A stretch of DNA of 19,489 nt from JBBQSV01 sp038213615 (GTDB taxonomy: Bacteria > Patescibacteriota > Saccharimonadia > Saccharimonadales > OMJO01): NCBI GenBank assembly GCA_038213615.1, contig JBBQSV010000017.1, positions 1 to 19,489 of the forward strand. Direction: 5' to 3'. Positions 1 through 6,192 of the stretch are shown here, piece after piece. The notes beneath the pieces were generated by a model. It had not been told where the DNA came from. It made no database searches and worked only from the letters and a program-made list of their open reading frames with translations. The translations under genes were made by a program, and so were the position numbers. Every line of letters begins with the position of its first letter. The stretch's first letter is position 1.

Positions 1-27
1 TTTGCTTCATAGATGACGCCATTTGTT

Positions 28-65
28 AATATACAATTTCGTCCGATCGGACGAAATTGTATATT
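28..65. repeat. Perfect 38-bp inverted repeat upstream of groES
   Basis: Bases 28-65 read identically on both strands: 17-base arms around a central GATC, with AT-rich outer arms and a GC-rich core (CGTCC/GGACG). It lies 14 bp upstream of the groES -35 box. As RNA it would be a very stable hairpin and could terminate the gene lying to the left, but neither strand shows a clean T-run after the stem. As DNA its exact symmetry would suit a dimeric repressor operator. Terminator and operator are both open; the symmetry itself is certain. Confidence 0.75.
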
Positions 66-79
66 GAGTAAGGTTACCC

Positions 80-108
80 TTGAAACTAGTTTGGCACTCG
101 GCTATTAT
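80..108 (+). promoter_or_regulatory. groESL promoter, -35 TTGAAA and -10 TATTAT
   Basis: TTGAAA (80-85) and TATTAT (103-108) are separated by exactly 17 bp, a near-consensus housekeeping sigma-70 promoter. The -10 box sits inside the spacer of the first CIRCE element, so repressor binding would block polymerase directly. Expected transcription start is about 115, giving a leader of about 69 nt that contains the second CIRCE. Confidence 0.8.
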
Positions 109-117
109 GAGTGCTGA
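91..117 (+). promoter_or_regulatory. CIRCE operator 1 (HrcA site)
   Basis: TTGGCACTC-N9-GAGTGCTGA matches the CIRCE consensus TTAGCACTC-N9-GAGTGCTAA with two substitutions. Its spacer holds the groES -10 box. CIRCE is the known binding site of the heat-shock repressor HrcA, whose activity depends on GroEL; hrcA itself is not in this window. Confidence 0.9.
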
Positions 118-120
118 AAG

Positions 121-147
121 TTGGCACTCGTTTGAGGGTAGTGCTAA
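121..147 (+). promoter_or_regulatory. CIRCE operator 2 (HrcA site), tandem
   Basis: TTGGCACTC-N9-TAGTGCTAA, two mismatches from consensus, begins 3 bp after the first CIRCE (30 bp repeat period, about three helical turns). It lies in the transcribed leader between the predicted start site and the groES Shine-Dalgarno (171-176), so both copies face the same side of the helix. Confidence 0.88.
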
Positions 148-183
148 CGCTTGCAAGATATTTAGTTAACAGGAGGCAATAAT

Positions 184-450
184 ATGGCAGTAAACATTCA
201 ACCGCTGGCCGACTACATTGTGGCCCAGGCAGAAGAAGCATCAAATAAAACAGCAAGCGGTCTGTATTTGCCCGACAACGCCCAAGAAAAGCCAAAGACA
301 GCCAAAGTCGTGGCTGTGGGCAAGGCCGTGCAGGGACTAAAAGTGGGTGACAAGATTATCTACAAAGGCTACAGCACCACCGAAGTTAAATTGGGTGCCG
401 ATGAATACATTTTAGTAAAAGAAGAAGACGTCCTAGCGACGGTTAAGTAG
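184..450 (+). CDS. groES: Co-chaperonin GroES
   Basis: Cytosolic 10-kDa co-chaperonin whose heptamer caps the GroEL chamber during ATP-driven folding. The 88-residue product has the GroES beta-barrel pattern: N-terminal IQPLADYIV, a mobile loop around residues 19-36 ending in GLYLPD (GroEL-binding hydrophobic GLYL tripeptide region), then AKVVAVGKAV and VGDKIIYKGY, closing with EYILVKEEDVLATV. It is somewhat shorter than the usual 94-97 residues, mostly in the central roof region. ATG 184 is set by AGGAGG at 171-176 with 7-base spacing. It is first in a two-gene operon, 10 bp ahead of groEL, under a CIRCE-controlled promoter. Confidence 0.97.
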   Translation: MAVNIQPLADYIVAQAEEASNKTASGLYLPDNAQEKPKTAKVVAVGKAVQGLKVGDKIIYKGYSTTEVKLGADEYILVKEEDVLATVK

Positions 451-460
451 GAGATTACAG

Positions 461-2173
461 ATGGCTAAAAAAGTATTTTATGATGACGACGCTCGCCGCC
501 GCGTGCTGGGCGGGGCCAAGGTTTTGTATGACGCCGTAAAGACCACCATGGGGCCAAAAGGCCGCAATGTAGTTATAAGTAAGAGCTACGGCAATCCCAC
601 TGTCACCCACGACGGCGTGACGGTGGCCAAGGGTGTAGAGCTAGCTGATGTAGACGACGAAACCTTGGGTTACAAAGTCGGTGCCGAACTGATCAAACAA
701 GCTGCCAATAAAATGAACGACGTAGCCGGTGACGGCACCACTACAGTAACCGTGCTGACTTACCATATTTTGAACGAGGCCAATAAGTTGATCGCCGCTG
801 GCCACAACCCCATGCAGTTGCGCAAAGGCCTAGAAGCTGCAGCCGCTGATGTGATCAAAAAGCTGTCTAGCATGAGTGAGGACATCAAGGGCAAAACCAG
901 CCGCGTGGCCGAAGTGGCCACCATTAGCGCTGGTGACGCCGAAATCGGTAAACTGATTGCTGGCGTCATAGAAAAAGTCGGCAAAGACGGCGTGGTAACA
1001 GTAGAAGAAGGCCAAGGTTTGCAGCTAGAAAGCGAAGTAGTAGAGGGCTTTACCTTTGACCGCGGATTCGTTAGCCCGTACATGGTGACCGATGCTAACC
1101 GCATGGAAGCCGTCTATAACAAACCAGCTATTGTTATCACTGACCGCAAAATTAGTTCAGTCCAGGAATTTTTGCCACTGCTAGAAAAACTAGCCAACGC
1201 TGGCAAAAAAGATTTGGTGCTAATTGCCGAGGACGTAGAGGGCGAGGCCCTAGGCACGCTGATTTTGAACCGATTAAAAGGTGTGTTCAATACCATCGCC
1301 ATCAAGGCCCCAGCCTTTGGCGATCGTCGCAAAGATGTGCTGAACGACATTGCCGTTCTGACTGGTGGGCAGGTGATCAGCGAAGATACCGGTACTAACT
1401 TTGATAACGTCGACCTAGACGTAGTGGGTACGGCTCGCAAAGTAATAGTCACCAAAGACGACACTACTATAATCGAAGGTGGTGGTTCAGCCACTGGCCT
1501 AGCAGCTAGGATCAAACAAATCACTGCACAGGTAGATTCTGCTACCAGCGAATACGACAAAGAAAACTTAGAACAACGCCGCGCCGCCTTGCAGGGCAAA
1601 GTGGCGGTCATCAAAGTTGGTGGTGCTACCGAGACTGAAATTGAGGAAAAGAAGTTCCGTGTAGACGATGCCGTAGCCGCTACCAAAGCCGCACTAGAAG
1701 AGGGCATTGTGCCTGGCGGTGGCGTGACACTGGTCAACCTTGCCCAGACTATTCCAACAGACATAATACAGCTGACCAAGTCAGATGATCCAAAAGCGAA
1801 GGTTGAGATCGATGTTAGTACATTGACTGGCCACAGTGATTTTACGGCTGTAGCTGCGAACAGTATTTTAAAAAGGGCGCTCGTTCAGCCATTCCTCCAA
1901 ATACTAGAGAATGCAGCTATTAACGGCGAACTGTGGCTAAAGGAGATTGACAGGGCTAAGAAGGGCATGGGCATTGATGTTAACAATCCAGACGGTCTGA
2001 CCCTAATGCAGGCTGCCGGTATTGTAGACCCAACTAGGGTTACCAAAGAAGCTATTCAAAGCGCTGTGTCAGTAGCTGGCACAGCCATGACTATGGGCGC
2101 ATTGGTGGCTGATGTGCCAGAGCCCAAATCTGCCGCACCTGCTGCACCGGACATGTCCGGCATGGGAATGTAA
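461..2173 (+). CDS. groEL: Chaperonin GroEL (60 kDa)
   Basis: ATP-dependent double-ring chaperonin. Recognisable signatures: TMGPKGRNVVI and THDGVTVAK near the N-terminus, the phosphate-binding GDGTTT, apical VVEGFTFDRGFVSPYMVTD, the RVDDA acidic residue expected to activate hydrolysis, and EEGIVPGGG. The tail ends MSGMGM, a short version of the GGM repeat. At 570 residues it is about 20-25 longer than typical GroEL (about 545); the excess falls around residues 430-458, just after PGGGVTLVNLAQ, in the equatorial domain. AGGAGA (449-454) overlaps the groES stop codon and sits 6 bases before ATG 461, so the two genes are likely translated together. Identity is certain; the effect of the insertion is unknown. 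Confidence 0.98.
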   Translation: MAKKVFYDDDARRRVLGGAKVLYDAVKTTMGPKGRNVVISKSYGNPTVTHDGVTVAKGVELADVDDETLGYKVGAELIKQAANKMNDVAGDGTTTVTVLTYHILNEANKLIAAGHNPMQLRKGLEAAAADVIKKLSSMSEDIKGKTSRVAEVATISAGDAEIGKLIAGVIEKVGKDGVVTVEEGQGLQLESEVVEGFTFDRGFVSPYMVTDANRMEAVYNKPAIVITDRKISSVQEFLPLLEKLANAGKKDLVLIAEDVEGEALGTLILNRLKGVFNTIAIKAPAFGDRRKDVLNDIAVLTGGQVISEDTGTNFDNVDLDVVGTARKVIVTKDDTTIIEGGGSATGLAARIKQITAQVDSATSEYDKENLEQRRAALQGKVAVIKVGGATETEIEEKKFRVDDAVAATKAALEEGIVPGGGVTLVNLAQTIPTDIIQLTKSDDPKAKVEIDVSTLTGHSDFTAVAANSILKRALVQPFLQILENAAINGELWLKEIDRAKKGMGIDVNNPDGLTLMQAAGIVDPTRVTKEAIQSAVSVAGTAMTMGALVADVPEPKSAAPAAPDMSGMGM

Positions 2174-2335
2174 GGGGTAACAGAGACAAGCCTACGGTTT
2201 TTCTCGCCCAAGCGGGGTGCGGAATGAATTCGACGCTCCGGCTGCTCTTTTCCCTCGTCTACATACCGGGGAGTTGTGAAAAGTCTTGGTTTGTATTATG
2301 GTAGGTATATAAAAGGGTGGTATAGGAGTGCTCAC

Positions 2336-2803
2336 ATGTGGCCATTTAAGAAAAAGCCAGTCAAAACTACCAACCCCATACCTAAAGAGATCAAAGATTT
2401 TTATGAATCCGAACGCCGTGGTCGCAGCGGTGTAGCTTGGCTTTTGGCATTCGGCACCTTGGTAACAACCCTTGTGCTAGCTTTGGCTTTGTTTTTTGGT
2501 GGACGTTGGGTGTACCGCAAACTAAAGGGAACCGATACTCCAACCACGCCTAGTACTAGCCAAAACGAGCCAGCCGATCAGCCACCAACTGTGGCAGAAC
2601 CTACCAAACCAACCGCACCAAACCGGCCGAAGGGCAGTCCAACCACCACCAAAACTACCGTCAAAAAGCAATCAACGCCTAGCCAATCTGCGCAATTAGC
2701 CAACACTGGTGCCGGCAATATCTTGGGCGTGTTTGTAGTGACTACTCTGCTAGGTAGTGGCCTGTACTACGCTTTGTGTGCAAAAGAGTCGCAGCTAGTC
2801 TAG
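2336..2803 (+). CDS. Membrane protein with LAxTG-type C-terminal sorting signal
   Basis: The 155-residue protein has a basic, cytoplasmic-looking N-terminus (WPFKKKP), a membrane helix at about residues 33-55, a Pro/Thr/Lys-rich linker (65-118), and a C-terminal LANTG (121-125) followed by a second hydrophobic helix (128-148) and a short polar tail. LANTG plus helix resembles a sortase signal; LAxTG is the recognition form known for class E sortases. The positive tail is weak (only one Lys), so recognition is not assured, and no sortase gene is in the window. Start: an in-frame GTG exists at 2276, but ATG 2336 has AGGAG at 2324-2328 with 7-base spacing and gives a sensible N-terminus. Function unknown; a surface or wall-linked protein is inferred. 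Confidence 0.75.
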   Translation: MWPFKKKPVKTTNPIPKEIKDFYESERRGRSGVAWLLAFGTLVTTLVLALALFFGGRWVYRKLKGTDTPTTPSTSQNEPADQPPTVAEPTKPTAPNRPKGSPTTTKTTVKKQSTPSQSAQLANTGAGNILGVFVVTTLLGSGLYYALCAKESQLV

Positions 2804-3309
2804 CTGTTCTGCGGGTGAGTAAAGTAGTTAATCTCGTTGATTACGTCTAGCAAGGCCTGTGCTTTGGCTTTGTCGTCGGTGATTTGTTGGGCTGCTTCGT
2901 AAGCAGTCTGGACTAGGCTTTTGTCGTCAGAGGCTTGGATCATCATCATGGTAGTTTTGAACTTTTCCTCTGGGGTTTGGTCTAGGTGACCAACTAATGG
3001 GCCAAGATCTTGCAGGGCCTTTTGTTTGACGGCAATCAGGTCGTCGCTGTCAGACGGAGTGAGCATGTCATCGCTAGGAGTATCGTTTGTATCATCGGCT
3101 GGGGCGGGTTCTTCTGGTTGGTCGGATGACGGAGGGCTTTGATTATCACTTTGGCTTTGGTCTGGAGCAATCACATTTGCGTCGTCGCTGTGAGCATCGC
3201 CGTCAGAATCTAGATGAGCATCAGCCACTGGGGCCGAGTTATCATCCTGCGCCGCCGGCAAGTTGTTATCAATTGGTTGATCGTCTTTTTGATTATCGTG
3301 TCCGAACAT
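2800..3309 (-). CDS. Very acidic protein of unknown function
   Basis: The 169-residue product divides into a low-complexity N-terminal part (about residues 1-92) rich in Asp, Ser, Gln, Pro and Asn, almost certainly disordered, and a helical C-terminal part (about 93-165; ALQDLGPLVGHLDQTPEEKFKT..., then KSLVQTAYEAAQQITDDKAKAQALLDVINEI). No signal peptide or membrane segment is visible, so it is probably cytoplasmic. ATG at 3307-3309 follows a strong GGAGG on the minus strand. Its stop interlocks with that of the convergent LAxTG gene in the 4-bp CTAG at 2800-2803. I do not recognise the family; it may be a lineage-specific conserved protein. Confidence 0.8.
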   Translation of the reverse strand: MFGHDNQKDDQPIDNNLPAAQDDNSAPVADAHLDSDGDAHSDDANVIAPDQSQSDNQSPPSSDQPEEPAPADDTNDTPSDDMLTPSDSDDLIAVKQKALQDLGPLVGHLDQTPEEKFKTTMMMIQASDDKSLVQTAYEAAQQITDDKAKAQALLDVINEINYFTHPQNS

Positions 3310-3389
3310 TTACCCTCCTAAACTTTCTTTCACGTTACTCTGGCTCTCTTTGCCCACCATACTTGCGATTATCTGGAAAGTTTGGCGGG

Positions 3390-3406
3390 TGAACCCTCCC
3401 GGTTCA
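3390..3406. repeat. Small hairpin TGAACC/GGTTCA in intergenic gap
   Basis: Six perfect base pairs (3390-3395 with 3401-3406) around a CTCCC loop, in the 155-bp gap between two leftward genes. On the minus strand it follows the 81-residue gene and precedes the acidic-protein gene, so it could end the former transcript, but no T-run follows. The rest of the gap (3310-3464) is AT-rich, with a CATTTAAATG palindrome at 3439-3448 and a CCACC-A-GGTGG inverted repeat near 3454; no gene is seen there. Confidence 0.3.
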
Positions 3407-3464
3407 GTAGTTTACTTAATCAATAATAAAACACTAGCATTTAAATGTATATACCACCAGGTGG

Positions 3465-3710
3465 CTATTTGAGTTTTTTGTACAGGGTACCGGTAAGAAT
3501 CAAAATAGATAGCCCAATGGCCAAAGAGATTATTGGGTTATTAGCCAACAGAGGGATGCCGTCGATCAGGTGCTGGAAACCATACAGTGTAGCCACTAAA
3601 CCAAACGTCCCCAGTAGAGTAAATAACAGGGGGAACCGATTAAACACGGTATCACGTTTTCTGATTAGCTCGTCTACTATTGGCGTTGGCCTGTTCGGTT
3701 GGTCAGTCAT
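3465..3710 (-). CDS. Small two-helix membrane protein, unknown
   Basis: The 81-residue protein has a polar N-terminus (residues 1-24, TDQPNRPTPIVDELIRKRDTVF) and two hydrophobic helices at about 27-48 and 59-76, ending in a basic tail (YKKLK). That suggests a small integral inner-membrane protein with both termini inside. No family recognised. No Shine-Dalgarno precedes ATG 3710; instead a perfect TATAAT (3720-3725 on the minus strand) ends 9 bases before it, predicting a very short or absent leader. It diverges from the Pgi/Pmi gene across 69 bp. Confidence 0.7.
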   Translation of the reverse strand: MTDQPNRPTPIVDELIRKRDTVFNRFPLLFTLLGTFGLVATLYGFQHLIDGIPLLANNPIISLAIGLSILILTGTLYKKLK

Positions 3711-3719
3711 TCGACTCTG

Positions 3720-3725
3720 ATTATA
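3720..3725 (-). promoter_or_regulatory. -10 TATAAT for the 81-residue membrane protein gene
   Basis: Perfect -10 hexamer on the minus strand, 9 bases before ATG 3710, with a possible -35 TTGCCC (3744-3749) 18 bp away. The expected start site is within a few bases of the ATG. Confidence 0.6.
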
Positions 3726-3766
3726 GACTAGCCGCGTTTATGCGGGCAAAAAATTCGAAACTCCAG

Positions 3767-3772
3767 TAAAAT
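3767..3772 (+). promoter_or_regulatory. -10 TAAAAT for the Pgi/Pmi gene, leaderless spacing
   Basis: TAAAAT ends 7 bases before ATG 3780 and no Shine-Dalgarno intervenes, so transcription probably starts at or next to the A of the ATG. No good -35 box seen. Confidence 0.5.
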
Positions 3773-3779
3773 ACAGCTT

Positions 3780-4814
3780 ATGTTAGATGACCTAAAAATG
3801 ATTCACACCCGCGATGCGTCTGATGCGCTGGGCATAGCCGAAAAACAGAGCCAAGAACTGGGCCATGAGTTTGACATCACTCCAGCCATTCAGATCGATC
3901 ACGTTTATAACATTGTTTATGCCGGTATGGGTGGATCGGCCCTGGCGGCCGAGATGCTACGCAGTTGGCCGGCGCTGCCAGAGCCGTTTCAGATAGTGAA
4001 AGGCTATGATCTGCCGGATTACGTTGATGCCGACACGTTAGTAATCGTGGCCAGTTATTCGGGTAACACCGAAGAGGCGCTATCGGCTCTGGATCAAGCT
4101 ATTAAAAAGTCAGCCCAAGTGGTAGTAATCACCGACGGCGGGGAACTGGCCACCGAGGCTAAAGCCAAAAACCTGCCACTGGCACTGATACCGCCGGCTT
4201 CGCAGCCACGCTACGCCGTGTTTTACATGTTCAAGGCCCTACTGAGCGTGTTGGGCCAGGCGGGGGTAATCAAATTAACAGATGTAGAGCCCCAACTTCG
4301 TGCCGCCCAGAAACTACTGGAACAATCCGTAGCCGACTGGCTACCAACGGTGCCGACATCTAGAAACCCGGCCAAAAAGCTGGCTCTGGAACTAATGGGT
4401 AAGTCAATTGTGGTCTACGCCGGGCCCTTAATGTTCCCAGCGGCTTACAAATGGAAGATCAGCTTTAACGAAAATGCCAAAAACGTGGCCTGGTGCAACC
4501 AATTATCGGAGTTCGACCACAACGAAATCATGGGTTGGACCAGCCATCCTGTAGACAAACCTTATTCAGTTATCGAACTGCGTAGTGAATTGGAACACCC
4601 CCGAATACAAAAACGGTTCCAAGTTGGCGAGCGTTTACTGTCTGGGCTGCGCCCAGCACCCGAAGTTGTTCAATTACAGGGTAAAACAGTGGTGGAACAG
4701 TTGCTTTGGGCCATAAACTTTGGTGATTTTGTGAGTGTTTACCTGGCGCTATTGAACGGTCTGGATCCTAGTCCGGTGGACTTTATAGAAAAGTTCAAAA
4801 AAGAACTGGGCTAG
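3780..4814 (+). CDS. SIS-domain phosphoglucose/phosphomannose isomerase
   Basis: Bifunctional Pgi/Pmi-type enzyme that would interconvert glucose-6-P or mannose-6-P with fructose-6-P in the cytosol. Two SIS-fold halves are visible in 344 residues: GMGGSALAAEM (49-59) and SYSGNTEEAL (92-101) form the sugar-phosphate site, and PPASQPRYA (138-146) is typical of the family. The C-terminal half carries FNENAK (Glu231) and FDHNEIMGW (His247); their 16-residue spacing equals that of the catalytic Glu203/His219 reported for the Pyrobaculum PGI/PMI. Length is normal for the family (about 300-350). The gene follows a leaderless-type promoter and heads a rightward run. Its Val/Leu codon choice before Asp/Glu differs from groEL and dnaG. 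Sugar specificity cannot be read from sequence. Confidence 0.88.
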   Translation: MLDDLKMIHTRDASDALGIAEKQSQELGHEFDITPAIQIDHVYNIVYAGMGGSALAAEMLRSWPALPEPFQIVKGYDLPDYVDADTLVIVASYSGNTEEALSALDQAIKKSAQVVVITDGGELATEAKAKNLPLALIPPASQPRYAVFYMFKALLSVLGQAGVIKLTDVEPQLRAAQKLLEQSVADWLPTVPTSRNPAKKLALELMGKSIVVYAGPLMFPAAYKWKISFNENAKNVAWCNQLSEFDHNEIMGWTSHPVDKPYSVIELRSELEHPRIQKRFQVGERLLSGLRPAPEVVQLQGKTVVEQLLWAINFGDFVSVYLALLNGLDPSPVDFIEKFKKELG

Positions 4815-4845
4815 CTAGGGCTGGCGCTTAGCCCGAACTCAGTAG

Positions 4846-4851
4846 TATATT
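4846..4851 (+). promoter_or_regulatory. -10 TATATT ahead of the MDMPI/DinB-like gene
   Basis: TATATT ends 5 bases before GTG 4857 in the 42-bp gap after the Pgi/Pmi gene. A weak GGGCT/AGCCC hairpin (4818-4834) lies between but lacks a T-run. This would start a separate, leaderless or near-leaderless transcript. Confidence 0.45.
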
Positions 4852-4856
4852 AGAGT

Positions 4857-5441
4857 GTGAAGGCGGCAAACATGGAACCCCAAGAATTATTCGAACAAGT
4901 TATCAATCTAGTTGGACCATGTATCCGGCAGGTGCAGGACGCTCAGTTGGCCAACCCCACACCTTGTAACGATTGGGATCTGCGGGCGTTGCTCCGGCAC
5001 ATTGTTTATGAACTGATGTGGATGCCAGAGATTATAGATAGCAAAACCATCGCCGAAGTAGGCGATAGGTTCGAGGGCGATATTTTGGGCACTGACATTA
5101 CTGCTGCCTGGGACCGCGCCAGCCACGGGGCATTAGCTGCTGTAGAGACTGCCAAGCTCAAGGCAACGGCTCATTTGTCTTATGGCGATTTTCCAGTCAG
5201 CCACTATATTGCCGAGACGGCTGGTGACATATTGATTCATGGCTGGGATGTTAACCAGAGCATCAAGTGCAATTTGCTGATCCCCGATGATCTGGCCCAA
5301 GTAGTTTACGACAGTATCTTGCCCCGCACGGATGAATTTGCGGCTAGCGGACTATTTGGCACGCCGGTTGATGCACCAGAAGATGCCACGATCCAGATCA
5401 AACTATTGGCATTGGTTGGCAGAAAGGCTGCCCAGGACTAA
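4857..5441 (+). CDS. MDMPI/DinB-like metalloprotein (TIGR03086-like)
   Basis: The 194-residue protein resembles the actinobacterial TIGR03086 / mycothiol-dependent maleylpyruvate isomerase N-domain family, four-helix-bundle metalloenzymes of the DinB superfamily. Diagnostic stretches are ANPTPCNDWDLRALLRHIVYE (residues 31-51) and AETAGDILIHGWDVNQ (119-134). His48, Asp124 and His128 would be the metal ligands, with the acid-to-His spacing of four expected for this group. Reaction unknown; relatives use or resemble thiol-transferase chemistry. Start is uncertain: GTG 4857 fits the nearby -10 box, whereas ATG 4872 (residue 6) has AAGGCGG at 4860-4866. The deacetylase gene follows after 3 bp, so the two are co-transcribed. 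Confidence 0.75.
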   Translation: MKAANMEPQELFEQVINLVGPCIRQVQDAQLANPTPCNDWDLRALLRHIVYELMWMPEIIDSKTIAEVGDRFEGDILGTDITAAWDRASHGALAAVETAKLKATAHLSYGDFPVSHYIAETAGDILIHGWDVNQSIKCNLLIPDDLAQVVYDSILPRTDEFAASGLFGTPVDAPEDATIQIKLLALVGRKAAQD

Positions 5442-5444
5442 GCC

Positions 5445-6176
5445 ATGGGCCAGATCAAGACTGTCCAGGATATCAAAAAACTGGGCACTATCTTGTCTGT
5501 GTGGGCCCATCCAGACGACGAATCATTCAGCTGCGCCGGTATCATGGCGGCAGCTGTGACTAACGGCCAAAAAGTGGTTTGTGTAACAGCTACCAAAGGC
5601 GAGTTGGGGGTTCAGGATGAATCCCGTTGGCCAGCGGATCAACTAGGTGATATTCGTGCCAAAGAAATGAAGAACTCCCTAAAAGCCCTTGGCATCGAAA
5701 ATCACCATTGGCTGGATTATAAAGATGGTGACTGCAACTGCGTGCCAGCCACCGAGGCCATAGCTAAACTAAAGGAGCTGATCAGGATGTACCGGCCGGA
5801 CAGCATTCTAACTTTTGGGCCTGATGGCATGACCGGCCACACCGATCATCAAGCTGTTTCGGCTTGGGTTGACCAAGTGGTGCAGGGGACCGACGTACAG
5901 GTCTATCACAGCGTAGAGGAAGAACAACGTTACATAGAACACATGGTAGAAGCCGACAAAAAATTCAACATTTACTTCAACATTGATAAACCACCAGTTC
6001 TGCCAGTCCAAAACTGTGATATTGCTTTTAGCCTGTCTGACGATCAACTGAGCAAAAAATGTAGCTCACTCAAGTGCATGCCATCCCAAACCGAAAGAAT
6101 GTTCCAGAGTATCCCGGCCGACACCATGAATGCCATGCTAGCCATCGAGTGCTTTGTCCGCGCTGAGCAAAAGTGA
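5445..6176 (+). CDS. PIG-L/LmbE-family N-acetylglucosaminyl deacetylase
   Basis: Zinc-dependent amide hydrolase of the LmbE/PIG-L fold, the family of MshB, Mca, BshB and GlcNAc-PI deacetylase. AHPDDE (21-26) supplies the first zinc ligands and the catalytic Asp, and GPDGMTGHTDHQAV (125-138) supplies the distal His (His132/His135 region). Its 243 residues match the family's usual size. The C-terminal third (MVEADKKFNIYFNIDKP onward) is less conserved and may shape the substrate site. It starts 3 bp after the MDMPI-like gene with no Shine-Dalgarno, suggesting coupled translation. Substrate unknown: an N-acetylglucosamine conjugate is most likely, either a thiol cofactor precursor or a glycan. 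Confidence 0.88.
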   Translation: MGQIKTVQDIKKLGTILSVWAHPDDESFSCAGIMAAAVTNGQKVVCVTATKGELGVQDESRWPADQLGDIRAKEMKNSLKALGIENHHWLDYKDGDCNCVPATEAIAKLKELIRMYRPDSILTFGPDGMTGHTDHQAVSAWVDQVVQGTDVQVYHSVEEEQRYIEHMVEADKKFNIYFNIDKPPVLPVQNCDIAFSLSDDQLSKKCSSLKCMPSQTERMFQSIPADTMNAMLAIECFVRAEQK

Positions 6177-6178
6177 TC

Positions 6179-6184
6179 TATACT
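6179..6184 (+). promoter_or_regulatory. -10 TATACT ahead of the FAD oxidoreductase gene
   Basis: TATACT spans the last bases after the deacetylase stop and ends 8 bases before ATG 6193; no Shine-Dalgarno lies between. It predicts a leaderless or near-leaderless message and fixes the start. Confidence 0.5.
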
Positions 6185-6192
6185 TAAAACTA

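Noticed and set aside
1114..1779. 221-codon open frame on the minus strand inside groEL
   Set aside because: It lies wholly antisense to a certain groEL, its composition (Ser/Thr/Val/Leu rich) follows from groEL codons, and no promoter or Shine-Dalgarno was seen.
2218..2245. tmRNA-like start (GGGGTGCGG...ATTCGAC) after groEL
   Set aside because: Only a short match to the tmRNA 5' end; the matching 3' end would fall inside the following gene, and no acceptor stem or tag frame is present.
2276..2335. GTG 2276 as the start of the LANTG protein
   Set aside because: No Shine-Dalgarno; ATG 2336 has AGGAG at ideal spacing and gives a plausible cytoplasmic N-terminus.
3445..3720. 91-codon rightward open frame
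   Set aside because: It is antisense to the 81-residue membrane protein, which has a proper promoter and sensible hydrophobicity pattern.
4818..4834. Terminator after the Pgi/Pmi gene
   Set aside because: Only a 5-bp GGGCT/AGCCC stem, with no T-run after it.
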